Assembly: GCF_002382885.1 (NCBI RefSeq)
Contig: NZ_NWVL01000039.1
Coordinates: 1 to 64,000 of the forward strand
Length of the DNA: 64,000 nucleotides
From: Streptomyces sp. WZ.A104
GTDB lineage: Bacteria; Actinomycetota; Actinomycetes; Streptomycetales; Streptomycetaceae
Direction: 5' to 3'
The notes beneath the pieces are model-generated. The model was not told where the DNA came from, ran no database searches, and saw only the letters and a program-made list of their open reading frames with translations. This document shows, piece by piece, positions 57,233 through 64,000 of the stretch (within the stretch, counting starts at the first letter, position 1; the number at the start of each line of letters is the position of its first letter). Both the position numbers and the translations under genes were made by a program.

Positions 57233-59418
57233 CCCCCTTCGCCCGCCAGCCCGCCGGCGCGGTCGTTGCCGTCGTATGCAGCGCTGCCGATCTCTCTGGT
57301 TATGGTGTAACGGGAGTTGGAATGGCCAGGGTTTGCTTTTCCCCACTCGTCGGCCAGCGCCTGCAACTGCTGCTCCCTCCCCTTGAAGACCTCTCGGTTG
57401 TCCTGGACCTGGAGGGCGTCGATCCGCTCCTGCTCCTGCGTCTGCCACTGGTAGGCGGCCGCGTCGATACCGCGCTGAGCGATGTCGCCCACTCCCGGAA
57501 CGAAGTTCGCGATGCTGCCGAACCCGTGGTATATCCACTTGGCGTCCCACGAGGGATCGTCCTTGTCGGTCACCAGAGCCTGGTAGCGGGCCTGTTCCAG
57601 GAACCCAACGGTGGCGCCTGCCCGCTGCAGGGTCTCTTTGGGATCCTTCGGGTTGTCCTCGTGGATGTCCCTGACGATCTCCCGGTTCAAGCCCTCGTTG
57701 AGCATGCCGTAGGCGTTCTGGTCGCGGGAGATCTGCTTGGAGACCTCCAGCAGCTGGTCCCGGTCCAGCAGCTTCGGGTCCTCGGGGTCGTCAGCCAGCG
57801 CACTGGCGGAGTGGTGAACAGTGTCGCCGTGGTTCGTCAGAACGATCGCCATGTCGTCCCGCAGCTCGGAGGGGAAGTCGTCACCCCGCTCCGCGAGGTA
57901 CTTCAGGGAGCTGTCGAGCACCTGCCGGTGCTCTCCGGTGTGCTCGACCGGCCGAGCGGAGCGGTCGTCCGGGTCGACTCCGGTCGCCGCCGCGACGAGG
58001 GCGTCACCGGTCGCTTCGTAGATTGCCTTCGGGCCCTTGTAGTCGCTTGCCGACTCCCCATACCCCATGGAGTCCGGCACCACGTCGTTGAAGGGCTCGC
58101 GGTCCTTGAGGACGTACTGGGCGTTGTCCTCGGGGTCGGTCGAGCTGAAGAAGTCCCTAGCCGCGTCGGGGTTGTGGGCCAGCGCCTTCATGAACCCGGT
58201 CATCGGGTCCGTACCCGCGTCGTTGTTCTCCCCGTAGTGGAGCTGGTCGATCTTCGCGTACGACGGAAGCTTGTCCCAGGGCAGCGCGTCCTCCCGGCGC
58301 TTGCCGCCGGGGCCCGGGTCCTTGACGTCCCCGGTGTTCTCCTTCTCGTACTTGACGAGCGCGTTGCCGTAGTCGTTGAGGAACTCGCCCTCGTACTTCC
58401 CGTGGCGCATGAGGTTGCTCATGGCCTGGAAGCCGTGGACGCGGGTCTGGCTTCCGCCCTGGCCGCTGCCGACGTTCTCTCCGCCGAGCGCGACCACCCG
58501 GTCCTTCCAGGACTCCATGCCCTCGCTGTTGGAGTGGGAGGCGGTGGCCAGCGTGGTACCCAGCTGCTTCTCCAGCGTGCCGAGCAGCCGCATGCGCTCC
58601 TCGCGCGCGTCCTGCGTGCCCGTGCCGCCGCCGTCCCGGTTTTCCCAGCTGCCCAGGTCCACCGCTCCGGCGAAGAACTCCAGTGTCCTCTCCGGGCCGA
58701 GGCCGAGGGCCACGCGCTCGGCGAAGACGGGGTCGTTGGGGTGGGCTTTCATCAGGGCGTTGAAGCGGGCCAGCTGCTCGTTGGTGATCTGGCTGGGATC
58801 CTTCTTACCCAGGGCGATGAGTTCGTCGGAGTCCTGGATGCTCTTCTGCGCCGAGTCGAAGCTGTTGAACCCGTTCGACTCGAACCCGTGCTTGTCCTTC
58901 GCGTGGAAACGCAGCGCCGTGGCGGCCGTGCTGTCGGTCTCGCCGGCCGCGGTCAGGATGGTGCTGATCTCCTTGGCCACCGCGTCGATCTCCGCCTGGG
59001 TCGGCGGTTCGATCTTCGCGTTACCGGCCGCCTGCGGTGAGGGGACGGCGCCGATGACCATGCCCTTGTCGTTCACGTAGATGTTCTTCTTGGCCGCGCG
59101 GCCCACCGCGTCGGCCAAGTCGCTCTTGTGCTTCGTCAGTTTGCTGTACGCGCCGCTCAGGATCGTGTGCACGCTCCGAGCGACGGTGACGACGTCATCG
59201 AACTCCCGCGCTGTGACCGTGACGAAGTCCTTGGTCACGGTCGCGTTCTGCCCCTTCCAGTCGGCCGCCTTGGCCTTGCTGCCCAGGTCCGCCGCGCTGA
59301 CCTCGCCATTGCCGCCGTCGGCGACCTTGACCAGCTTGTCGACCATCGCCTGCCAGTCCGCGACCGCCGCCTGGAGCTTTCCCAGCCGCAGGTCGTTGAG
59401 CTCTTGGAAGGTGACCAT
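57229..59418 (-). CDS. Large WXG-motif helical protein (possible exported effector)
   Basis: This 729-residue protein is mostly helical, with Lys, Asp and Ala rich segments. The first ~110 residues look like an ESAT-6/WXG100 four-helix unit, with WKG at residues 54-56 between two helices. Later parts carry no catalytic motif I recognise; a DUF6571-like annotation is possible. The region around residues 480-590 (EHTGEHRQVLDSSLKYLAER and LEVSKQISRDQNAYGMLNEG) recurs in the chimera at 55292. There is a hydrophobic, Gly-rich patch (IANFVPGVGDIAQ) near residue 650. It follows the small partner gene after 30 bp and precedes the lipoprotein with a 4-nt overlap. Export through a type VII system is inferred; no Esx ATPase is in the window. 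Confidence 0.7.
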   Translation of the reverse strand: MVTFQELNDLRLGKLQAAVADWQAMVDKLVKVADGGNGEVSAADLGSKAKAADWKGQNATVTKDFVTVTAREFDDVVTVARSVHTILSGAYSKLTKHKSDLADAVGRAAKKNIYVNDKGMVIGAVPSPQAAGNAKIEPPTQAEIDAVAKEISTILTAAGETDSTAATALRFHAKDKHGFESNGFNSFDSAQKSIQDSDELIALGKKDPSQITNEQLARFNALMKAHPNDPVFAERVALGLGPERTLEFFAGAVDLGSWENRDGGGTGTQDAREERMRLLGTLEKQLGTTLATASHSNSEGMESWKDRVVALGGENVGSGQGGSQTRVHGFQAMSNLMRHGKYEGEFLNDYGNALVKYEKENTGDVKDPGPGGKRREDALPWDKLPSYAKIDQLHYGENNDAGTDPMTGFMKALAHNPDAARDFFSSTDPEDNAQYVLKDREPFNDVVPDSMGYGESASDYKGPKAIYEATGDALVAAATGVDPDDRSARPVEHTGEHRQVLDSSLKYLAERGDDFPSELRDDMAIVLTNHGDTVHHSASALADDPEDPKLLDRDQLLEVSKQISRDQNAYGMLNEGLNREIVRDIHEDNPKDPKETLQRAGATVGFLEQARYQALVTDKDDPSWDAKWIYHGFGSIANFVPGVGDIAQRGIDAAAYQWQTQEQERIDALQVQDNREVFKGREQQLQALADEWGKANPGHSNSRYTITREIGSAAYDGNDRAGGLAGEGG

Positions 59419-59448
59419 GATGTGTGCCCCCGTTGCCCGACGTGCCGA

Positions 59449-59889
59449 TTACTTGTAGTAGTCGTTGATGCGCGACACGGACAGCTCGTCCCCGCCGATC
59501 GTGTGCAGGTCCGTCGCGATCTTGACCGCGTCCTTCGCGTGCTCGGCGCGGGTGTAGTCGAGATGGTTGGAGATGTGCGCGCACGCCTCCTTGAGCGTTC
59601 CCGCCTTCGTGTTCCAGGCGTCATGGAGTTCGGTGAGGGCGGAACCCATGTCGAACCCGTCGTTGAACAGCTGGATGGACGCGTCGAAGGTGTTCTGCCG
59701 CGCGTGGTCGGACGCGGAGGAGAAGTGCTGCCGCAGGTCGTAGGCCGCGTTCCCCAGCGCGCCGAGGACGTTGTCGTGGACAACCAGGTCTCCGTCGCCG
59801 CCACCGCGTGCGGGGGCGACCTCGTTCAACCGCATGGCCGCGTCCTGCTGCGCCCTCGCCTTCGCCTGCTCCCACTCGTCCCAAGCCAT
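59449..59889 (-). CDS. Small helical partner protein of WXG cassette
   Basis: This 146-residue protein opens MAWDEWEQAKARAQQD and has two amphipathic helical regions: LVVHDNVLGALGNAAYDLRQ and, around Trp92, LHDAWNTKAGTLKEACAHI. The second resembles helices of WXG100/DUF6317-like secretion partners, but with WNT in place of WxG. It has no signal peptide. As the first gene of the cassette it may be a co-secreted partner or chaperone of the 729-aa protein. Its N-terminal ~70 residues are preserved in the chimera at 55292. Confidence 0.7.
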   Translation of the reverse strand: MAWDEWEQAKARAQQDAAMRLNEVAPARGGGDGDLVVHDNVLGALGNAAYDLRQHFSSASDHARQNTFDASIQLFNDGFDMGSALTELHDAWNTKAGTLKEACAHISNHLDYTRAEHAKDAVKIATDLHTIGGDELSVSRINDYYK

Positions 59890-60117
59890 AGGTCCTCCGT
59901 GACGCCGTACGTCGATCTCTTCTTCCGCGATGGGGCCGCCTGTTCCCTCACGTTATCTTCGCTTCTTGATCGTTTGCCGGGAGGGCGGCGGCCGGGTGCC
60001 GACGGGCAGGTAGGAGGCGGTTTTCCGTTTCTCTCTGTCATGACCCGGGCAACTCTTGCGGGGGTCGCCCCCGTCGCCACGTGCTGAGTGGGCCGGATGA
60101 GTCAGGAGACAGAAGAC

Positions 60118-61005
60118 ATGCGAACTCCATCGATACCGCCGAAGCCACCCATGAACCGCAGTGCCGCACCCGCCGGTGCGAGCGTTCCACTTCCCATCCG
60201 CAACGGGTTCGCCGCCCGCGTCGGCACGGCTCTTGCCGGCACTGCCCGCACCGCCGCCGTCCTCGCCGCCGCAGGCCTCCTCGTGCTGGGCACCGCCTCC
60301 GCCGCCCACGCCGGCCCGCCGCAGAACCTCCCCCAGAACGCCGGGGGTTACGAGCAGTCCTTCTCGCCCGCCTTCGACTACGACGGGGACGGCTGCTACG
60401 CCACGCCCGCCATCGGTCCCGATGGCACCCTCGCGACGGGGCTGAAGACGACCGGCGCGGTCAACGGCAGCTGCCGGGACCAGTGGGACCTGGACAACTC
60501 TCAGACGTACGCCCGCTCGAAGTGCAACAACGGCTGGTGCGCCATCGTCTACGCGAGCTACTTCGAGAAGGACCAGGCCGTCCACGGCAGCGGGCTCGGC
60601 GGGCACCGGCACGACTTCGAGCATGTGATCTCCTGGGTCAACCAGGGCTCCAACCAAGTGGATTACGTCTCGACGACGCAGCACAGCACCGTCAAGACCT
60701 ACCCGCGCTCGCAGGTGCGTTTCGACGGCTCGCACCCCAAGGTCGTCTACCACAAGGACGGTTGGAGCACGCACTTCTTCCGCCTCGCCAACGGCAACGA
60801 CGAGCCGCCGGAGAACCACTACGGCAACTGGCGCTATCCCCCGGTCGTCGACTGGAACGGCTTCCCCAGCACGGAGTTGCGCGAAAGGCTCATGAACGCC
60901 GACTTCGGTGCCGCGACCATCAAGGTCACCGACAAGGACGACCGCTTCCGCAACCTCCTCAACAACTCCCGGCCCGCCGGAATCCCCTTCGACCCCTGGG
61001 CCTGA
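60118..61005 (+). CDS. NPP1 family protein (necrosis-inducing NLP-type toxin)
   Basis: This secreted protein of 295 residues has a long basic N-region and a hydrophobic signal ending near SAAHA. The mature part carries the NLP hallmark GHRHDFEHVI (a close variant of GHRHDWE) and paired cysteines (DGCYA, GSCRD, KCNNGWCAI). NLP proteins bind plant glycosyl inositol phosphorylceramide and lyse dicot cells; bacterial forms occur in Streptomyces and Bacillus. The ATG at 60118 has AGGAGA upstream. It is divergent from the WXG cassette. Activity is inferred from the family. Confidence 0.92.
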   Translation: MRTPSIPPKPPMNRSAAPAGASVPLPIRNGFAARVGTALAGTARTAAVLAAAGLLVLGTASAAHAGPPQNLPQNAGGYEQSFSPAFDYDGDGCYATPAIGPDGTLATGLKTTGAVNGSCRDQWDLDNSQTYARSKCNNGWCAIVYASYFEKDQAVHGSGLGGHRHDFEHVISWVNQGSNQVDYVSTTQHSTVKTYPRSQVRFDGSHPKVVYHKDGWSTHFFRLANGNDEPPENHYGNWRYPPVVDWNGFPSTELRERLMNADFGAATIKVTDKDDRFRNLLNNSRPAGIPFDPWA

Positions 61006-61057
61006 CAGGTGGTGGCGCCGACGGCGACGTGCGAGGCCGCCCTCGGCGAGTGGTGAC

Positions 61058-61077
61058 GCGGGGGCCCGCGCCCCCGC
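61058..61077. terminator. GC hairpin after NPP1 gene
   Basis: GCGGGGGC (61058-61065) pairs perfectly with GCCCCCGC (61070-61077) around a 4-nt loop, about 50 bp after the NPP1 stop. Confidence 0.7.
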
Positions 61078-61193
61078 CCGGTGAGGACGGACGCGCGGGC
61101 CCTGCGGCGTACGGGGGCGGGGGCAGGCGACGGGGCTCCCGCGGCAGGGGAGGGCGACTGCCGGAGGGTGAGGGGCGCTGACAGACTGGGGGC

Positions 61194-63626
61194 ATGCCCG
61201 CGACCACGCCCCGTCGTCCGTCCCTCCAGCAGATCATCGAGGAACAGCGCCGTGCCGCGTTCGTCGGCCGGGAGGCCGAACTCAACCTGTATCGGGGGAA
61301 CTTCGCGATACCGCCGGAGGACCCCCGGCACCGGTTCGTCTTTCATGTGCGGGGCAATGCGGGGGTCGGCAAGACCTCGCTGGTGCGGGAATGGCGGCGG
61401 TTGGCGGGGGAGTTCGGGGCGTTGGTCGCGTCCGTGGACGAGGGGGCCGACTCCGTGCCGGAGGTACTGGCCGCCGTCGCCGCGCAGTTCGCCGAGCAGG
61501 GGCACCCGCTCAAGGCGCTCGACCGGCTGCTCGCCAGGTACCGGCGCACGCTCCACGACGCGGCGAGCCGACTGGCCGCGGACGGGGGCGACCCCTCGCC
61601 CGGGGCGCTGGCCGCCGCGCAGGCGGGGCTGATCGCGGCCGGGGCGATCCCCGTGGTGGGCGCGCTCGCCGGGGGCATCGATCCGGCGGTCGTGGCCCGG
61701 GGCGCGGGCGGGCTGCGGGCGGTTTTCGGGGGGCGGGCCCGGCAGCAGGAGGAGGCGCGGCTGCTGGCGGAACCGGTACGGGTCCTCACCCCGGTGTTCG
61801 TCGCCGAGCTGGACCGGGTCGCGGACACCGTGCCGTGGATCGCCCTGTTCCTGGACACCTACGAGCGCACCGCGCCCCTGCTGGACCGGTGGCTGGCGGA
61901 CCTGCTGACGGCGGGGCGGTACGGGGAGCTGCCCGCGAACCTCGTGCTGACCCTGGCCGGACAGCGCCGCCTGGACCCCGTGCGCTGGGGCGACCGGGCC
62001 CGCCTGGTCGCCGACGTGCCGCTCGGGCCCTTCACGGAGGCGGAGTCACGCCGACTCCTCACCGGACGCGGGGTGGTGGAGGAGCCCGTCGTACGGGAGG
62101 TGCTGCGGCTCTCCGGAGGGCTGCCGGTCCTGGTGTCGACGCTCGCCGCGAACCCCGGCGCGGCGGGCGAGGCGAACGCCACCGCCGTCGAACGCTTCCT
62201 GGCGGGCGAGAGCGACCCGGTCCGCCGGGCGGCCGCTCTCGCGTGCGCCCTGCCCCGGCGGTTCGACGAGGACCTGGTGGCCGTCGCCGCCCCGGACTCC
62301 CCGCCCGGGCTCTACGACTGGCTGCACGAGCTGCCGTTCGTCGTCGCCCCGCACTCGGGCCGCTCCCGCTACCACGGGGTCGTACGGGCCCCGATGCTGC
62401 GGCTCCGGCGTACCGGCTCCCCGCGGCGGTGGAAGGAGACGCACGACCGGCTGGCCGACGCCTTCGCCGCCCGCCGGGACGCCGCCGCCGAGGGGGCCGA
62501 CCCGGAACGGCTCTGGGCCGAGGAGCCGTGGCGCCGGGCAGCCCTGGAGGCGCTGTACCACCGGCTGTGCGCCCGTCCACGCACCGCCCTGCCCGAGGCC
62601 TGGCGCGCCGGGATCGCGGTCTGTGCCCAGCAGCCCTCGGCCGCCCGCCACTGGGCCAGGACCCTCGTGGACGCGGGCGAGGACGCCGACAGCGCCCTCC
62701 TGCGGGACTGGGGGCGCGACCTGCTCGCCGCCGTCACCGACCACGGGCCCCGCCCCACCGCCGCCCTCGGCCTCCTCCTCACCCGCGCCGAGCTGACCGA
62801 CAAGGACCGGGCCGCCGCCCTCGTGGCGCGGGCCTGGGACCGCCTCCGGGCCGGGGAGCCCGCCGCCGCCCTGTCCGACCACGGGCGGGCCGTCGCGGTG
62901 GACCCGCGTTGCGAACGGGCTTACCAGGGGCGGGCGGTGGTGCTGCGGGCGCTCGGCCGCTACGAGGACGCGCTCGCCGACCTGGACCGGGCCGAGGAGA
63001 TCGCGCCCGCCTGGGCCTGGGCGGTGCGCGAGCGGGGTGAGACGTACCGGCGGATGGGGCGCCTGGAGGAGGCCCTGACCGTCCTGGACCGGGCTCATGC
63101 CCTGGACCCGTCGGACGCCCTGCCGCTCGGCAGCCGGGGCCTGGTCCGCCACCGCCTCGGCCGCCACGAGGAGGCGCTGGGCGACTTCGACCGGGCGATC
63201 GCCCTGTGGCCGGAGTACGCGTGGGCGCTGGCGCGGCGGGCCCGGGTCCGTGCCGCGCTGGGCGACCCGGTGGGCGCCCTCGCCGACCTGGACCGGACCG
63301 AGGAGCTGACCCCCGGCCTCGCCGGGACCGAGGGGGAGCGGGGCGAGGTGTACCGGGCGACGGGACGGTACGAGGAGGCCGTCGGCTGCTACGGGCGGGC
63401 GCTGGCCCTGGACCCGGAGTACGCCTGGGCGCACGGCAGCAGGGCCCTGGCGCTGGAGGCCCTGGGGCGGGTCCCGGAGGCGCTGGCGGACCTGGACCGG
63501 GCGCTGGAGCTGGACCCGGACTACGCGTGGGCGCGGGTGCAGCGGGAACGGCTGGGTCGCGAGCCCTCTGACGCTCACCGAGATCCATCACGTCGCGACG
63601 GTCCGGGCAGGCCGCCGGGCGGCTGA
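61194..63626 (+). CDS. STAND-like P-loop NTPase with C-terminal TPR repeats
   Basis: This 810-residue protein has a short N-terminal segment (FVGREAELNLY, the usual start of STAND ATPases), Walker A GNAGVGKT (54-61) and a Walker B-like IALFLDTYE near residue 220. A helical middle domain follows, then at least six TPR units from about residue 540 (for example YEDALADLDRAEEIAPAWAW and HEEALGDFDRAIALWPEYAW). No DNA-binding or nuclease effector domain is visible. STAND proteins act as ligand-triggered switches in signalling or defence. The last ~20 residues (SDAHRDPSRRDG...) overlap a PIN remnant in another frame and may not be the original C-terminus. Confidence 0.8.
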   Translation: MPATTPRRPSLQQIIEEQRRAAFVGREAELNLYRGNFAIPPEDPRHRFVFHVRGNAGVGKTSLVREWRRLAGEFGALVASVDEGADSVPEVLAAVAAQFAEQGHPLKALDRLLARYRRTLHDAASRLAADGGDPSPGALAAAQAGLIAAGAIPVVGALAGGIDPAVVARGAGGLRAVFGGRARQQEEARLLAEPVRVLTPVFVAELDRVADTVPWIALFLDTYERTAPLLDRWLADLLTAGRYGELPANLVLTLAGQRRLDPVRWGDRARLVADVPLGPFTEAESRRLLTGRGVVEEPVVREVLRLSGGLPVLVSTLAANPGAAGEANATAVERFLAGESDPVRRAAALACALPRRFDEDLVAVAAPDSPPGLYDWLHELPFVVAPHSGRSRYHGVVRAPMLRLRRTGSPRRWKETHDRLADAFAARRDAAAEGADPERLWAEEPWRRAALEALYHRLCARPRTALPEAWRAGIAVCAQQPSAARHWARTLVDAGEDADSALLRDWGRDLLAAVTDHGPRPTAALGLLLTRAELTDKDRAAALVARAWDRLRAGEPAAALSDHGRAVAVDPRCERAYQGRAVVLRALGRYEDALADLDRAEEIAPAWAWAVRERGETYRRMGRLEEALTVLDRAHALDPSDALPLGSRGLVRHRLGRHEEALGDFDRAIALWPEYAWALARRARVRAALGDPVGALADLDRTEELTPGLAGTEGERGEVYRATGRYEEAVGCYGRALALDPEYAWAHGSRALALEALGRVPEALADLDRALELDPDYAWARVQRERLGREPSDAHRDPSRRDGPGRPPGG

Positions 63627-63891
63627 TCACGTTCTTCGCTCGATCACGGAGCGGGCCAGGGAGATGCGGCTCGTCCTCGCGCCTCCGACCGCGGAACTCC
63701 TGGACGCCGCACTCGCCGTGCGGGCCCGGTACGCGACGCCGAACCTCGATCTGGTGGACGCGGTCGATGTCGCGCCGGCGGCCGAATACGACACGGACGC
63801 CGTGCTGACCCGGGACATCCGGGACTTCCGGGCCCTGCGGCCGCTCGCGGGCCGGTACACGCACTTGCGGATCGTGCCCGACGATCTTTGA
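63562..63891 (+). pseudogene. PIN-domain toxin lacking its N-terminus
   Basis: In a frame different from the TPR gene, with no start codon, the sequence reads SPLTLTEIHHVATVRAGRRA, then ELLDAALAVRARYATPNLDL, LVDAVDVAPAAEYDTDAVLT and RDIRDFRALRPLAG, to a normal stop. These are the Glu, Asp and Asp regions of a VapC-type PIN nuclease. The opening Asp strand is missing. The relic begins inside the 3' end of the STAND-TPR gene, so a deletion probably fused the two. A short product from the ATG at 63664 would be inactive. The DNA after 63891 to the window end shows only a 13-bp direct repeat, CGACCTGCGGGAC, at 63919 and 63944. Confidence 0.7.
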
Positions 63892-64000
63892 TCGGCCACC
63901 GTCCCCACGGGCAGAAGACGACCTGCGGGACACCGGCCAAAAGCGACCTGCGGGACGTGCGTCGACATACCCGTACGTACTCCGGCCGCCCCCTCTGCCG

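Noticed and set aside
63919..63956. CGACCTGCGGGAC direct repeats as a CRISPR or att site
   Set aside because: Only two 13-bp copies at irregular context close to the window edge; too little to support either.

Overview
The window is 64 kb of very GC-rich actinobacterial DNA with strong G/C in third codon positions, frequent GTG starts and start/stop overlaps between neighbouring genes. The gene content (SARP/AfsR regulator, futalosine-type menaquinone genes, FbiC, F420-type LLM oxidoreductases, DmdR1/IdeR-type iron box, Res-type cytochrome c biogenesis) points to a Streptomyces or close relative. No rRNA, tRNA, CRISPR array or complete insertion sequence was seen.

Left part (1-24 kb) is mostly housekeeping. 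It starts with a histidine phosphatase, a broken enterochelin-esterase gene and a secreted deacetylase-like lipoprotein. The cytochrome c biogenesis operon follows (TlpA/ResA, CcdA, ResB, CcsB). Next is a menaquinone block, mqnL-mqnP-mqnM-(AsnC)-mqnE, with a rhomboid protease and a small conserved ORF on the opposite strand. A Cys-rich leader peptide with a two-hairpin 5' region precedes a dicarboxylate/amino-acid symporter. A lipid block follows: TetR regulator, MaoC hydratase, large FabG, thiolase and acyl-CoA ligase, around a TTACTC-N2-GAGTAA operator.

Middle part (24-46 kb) is more accessory. It holds a decayed toxin-antitoxin pair with its palindromic operator still intact, a MarR/enolase divergent pair, and two truncated remnants (TetR, membrane protein). 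A large AfsR-type SARP faces a tandem pair of imine-reductase-like genes across three heptamers at 11-bp spacing. A likely catabolic run of F420/flavin LLM oxidoreductases, SDR, amidohydrolase and aldehyde dehydrogenase has two CTGACG-N3-CGTCAG operators. An APC permease follows. An iron box then sits between a siderophore-interacting reductase and a very unusual gene fusing a penicillin-acylase/PvdQ-type Ntn hydrolase to a siderophore-type GNAT acyltransferase.

Right part (46-64 kb) has small membrane and secreted proteins, a transpeptidase, a HAD hydrolase and bifunctional fbiC. It ends in an accessory region. There a three-gene cassette (helical partner protein, 729-aa WXG-motif protein, lipoprotein) lies beside a second copy of itself that two deletions have collapsed into a chimera. 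Next to these are an NPP1-type secreted toxin, a STAND-like NTPase with a TPR tail, and a beheaded PIN toxin.

Two themes stand out. First, at least six genes carry internal-deletion or truncation scars, several leaving sensible-looking fusion junctions. Second, the WXG/lipoprotein cassette, the acylase-acyltransferase fusion and the Cys-rich leader of the symporter are the best candidates for little-described biology. All functional calls come from reading motifs by eye; no database search was possible.
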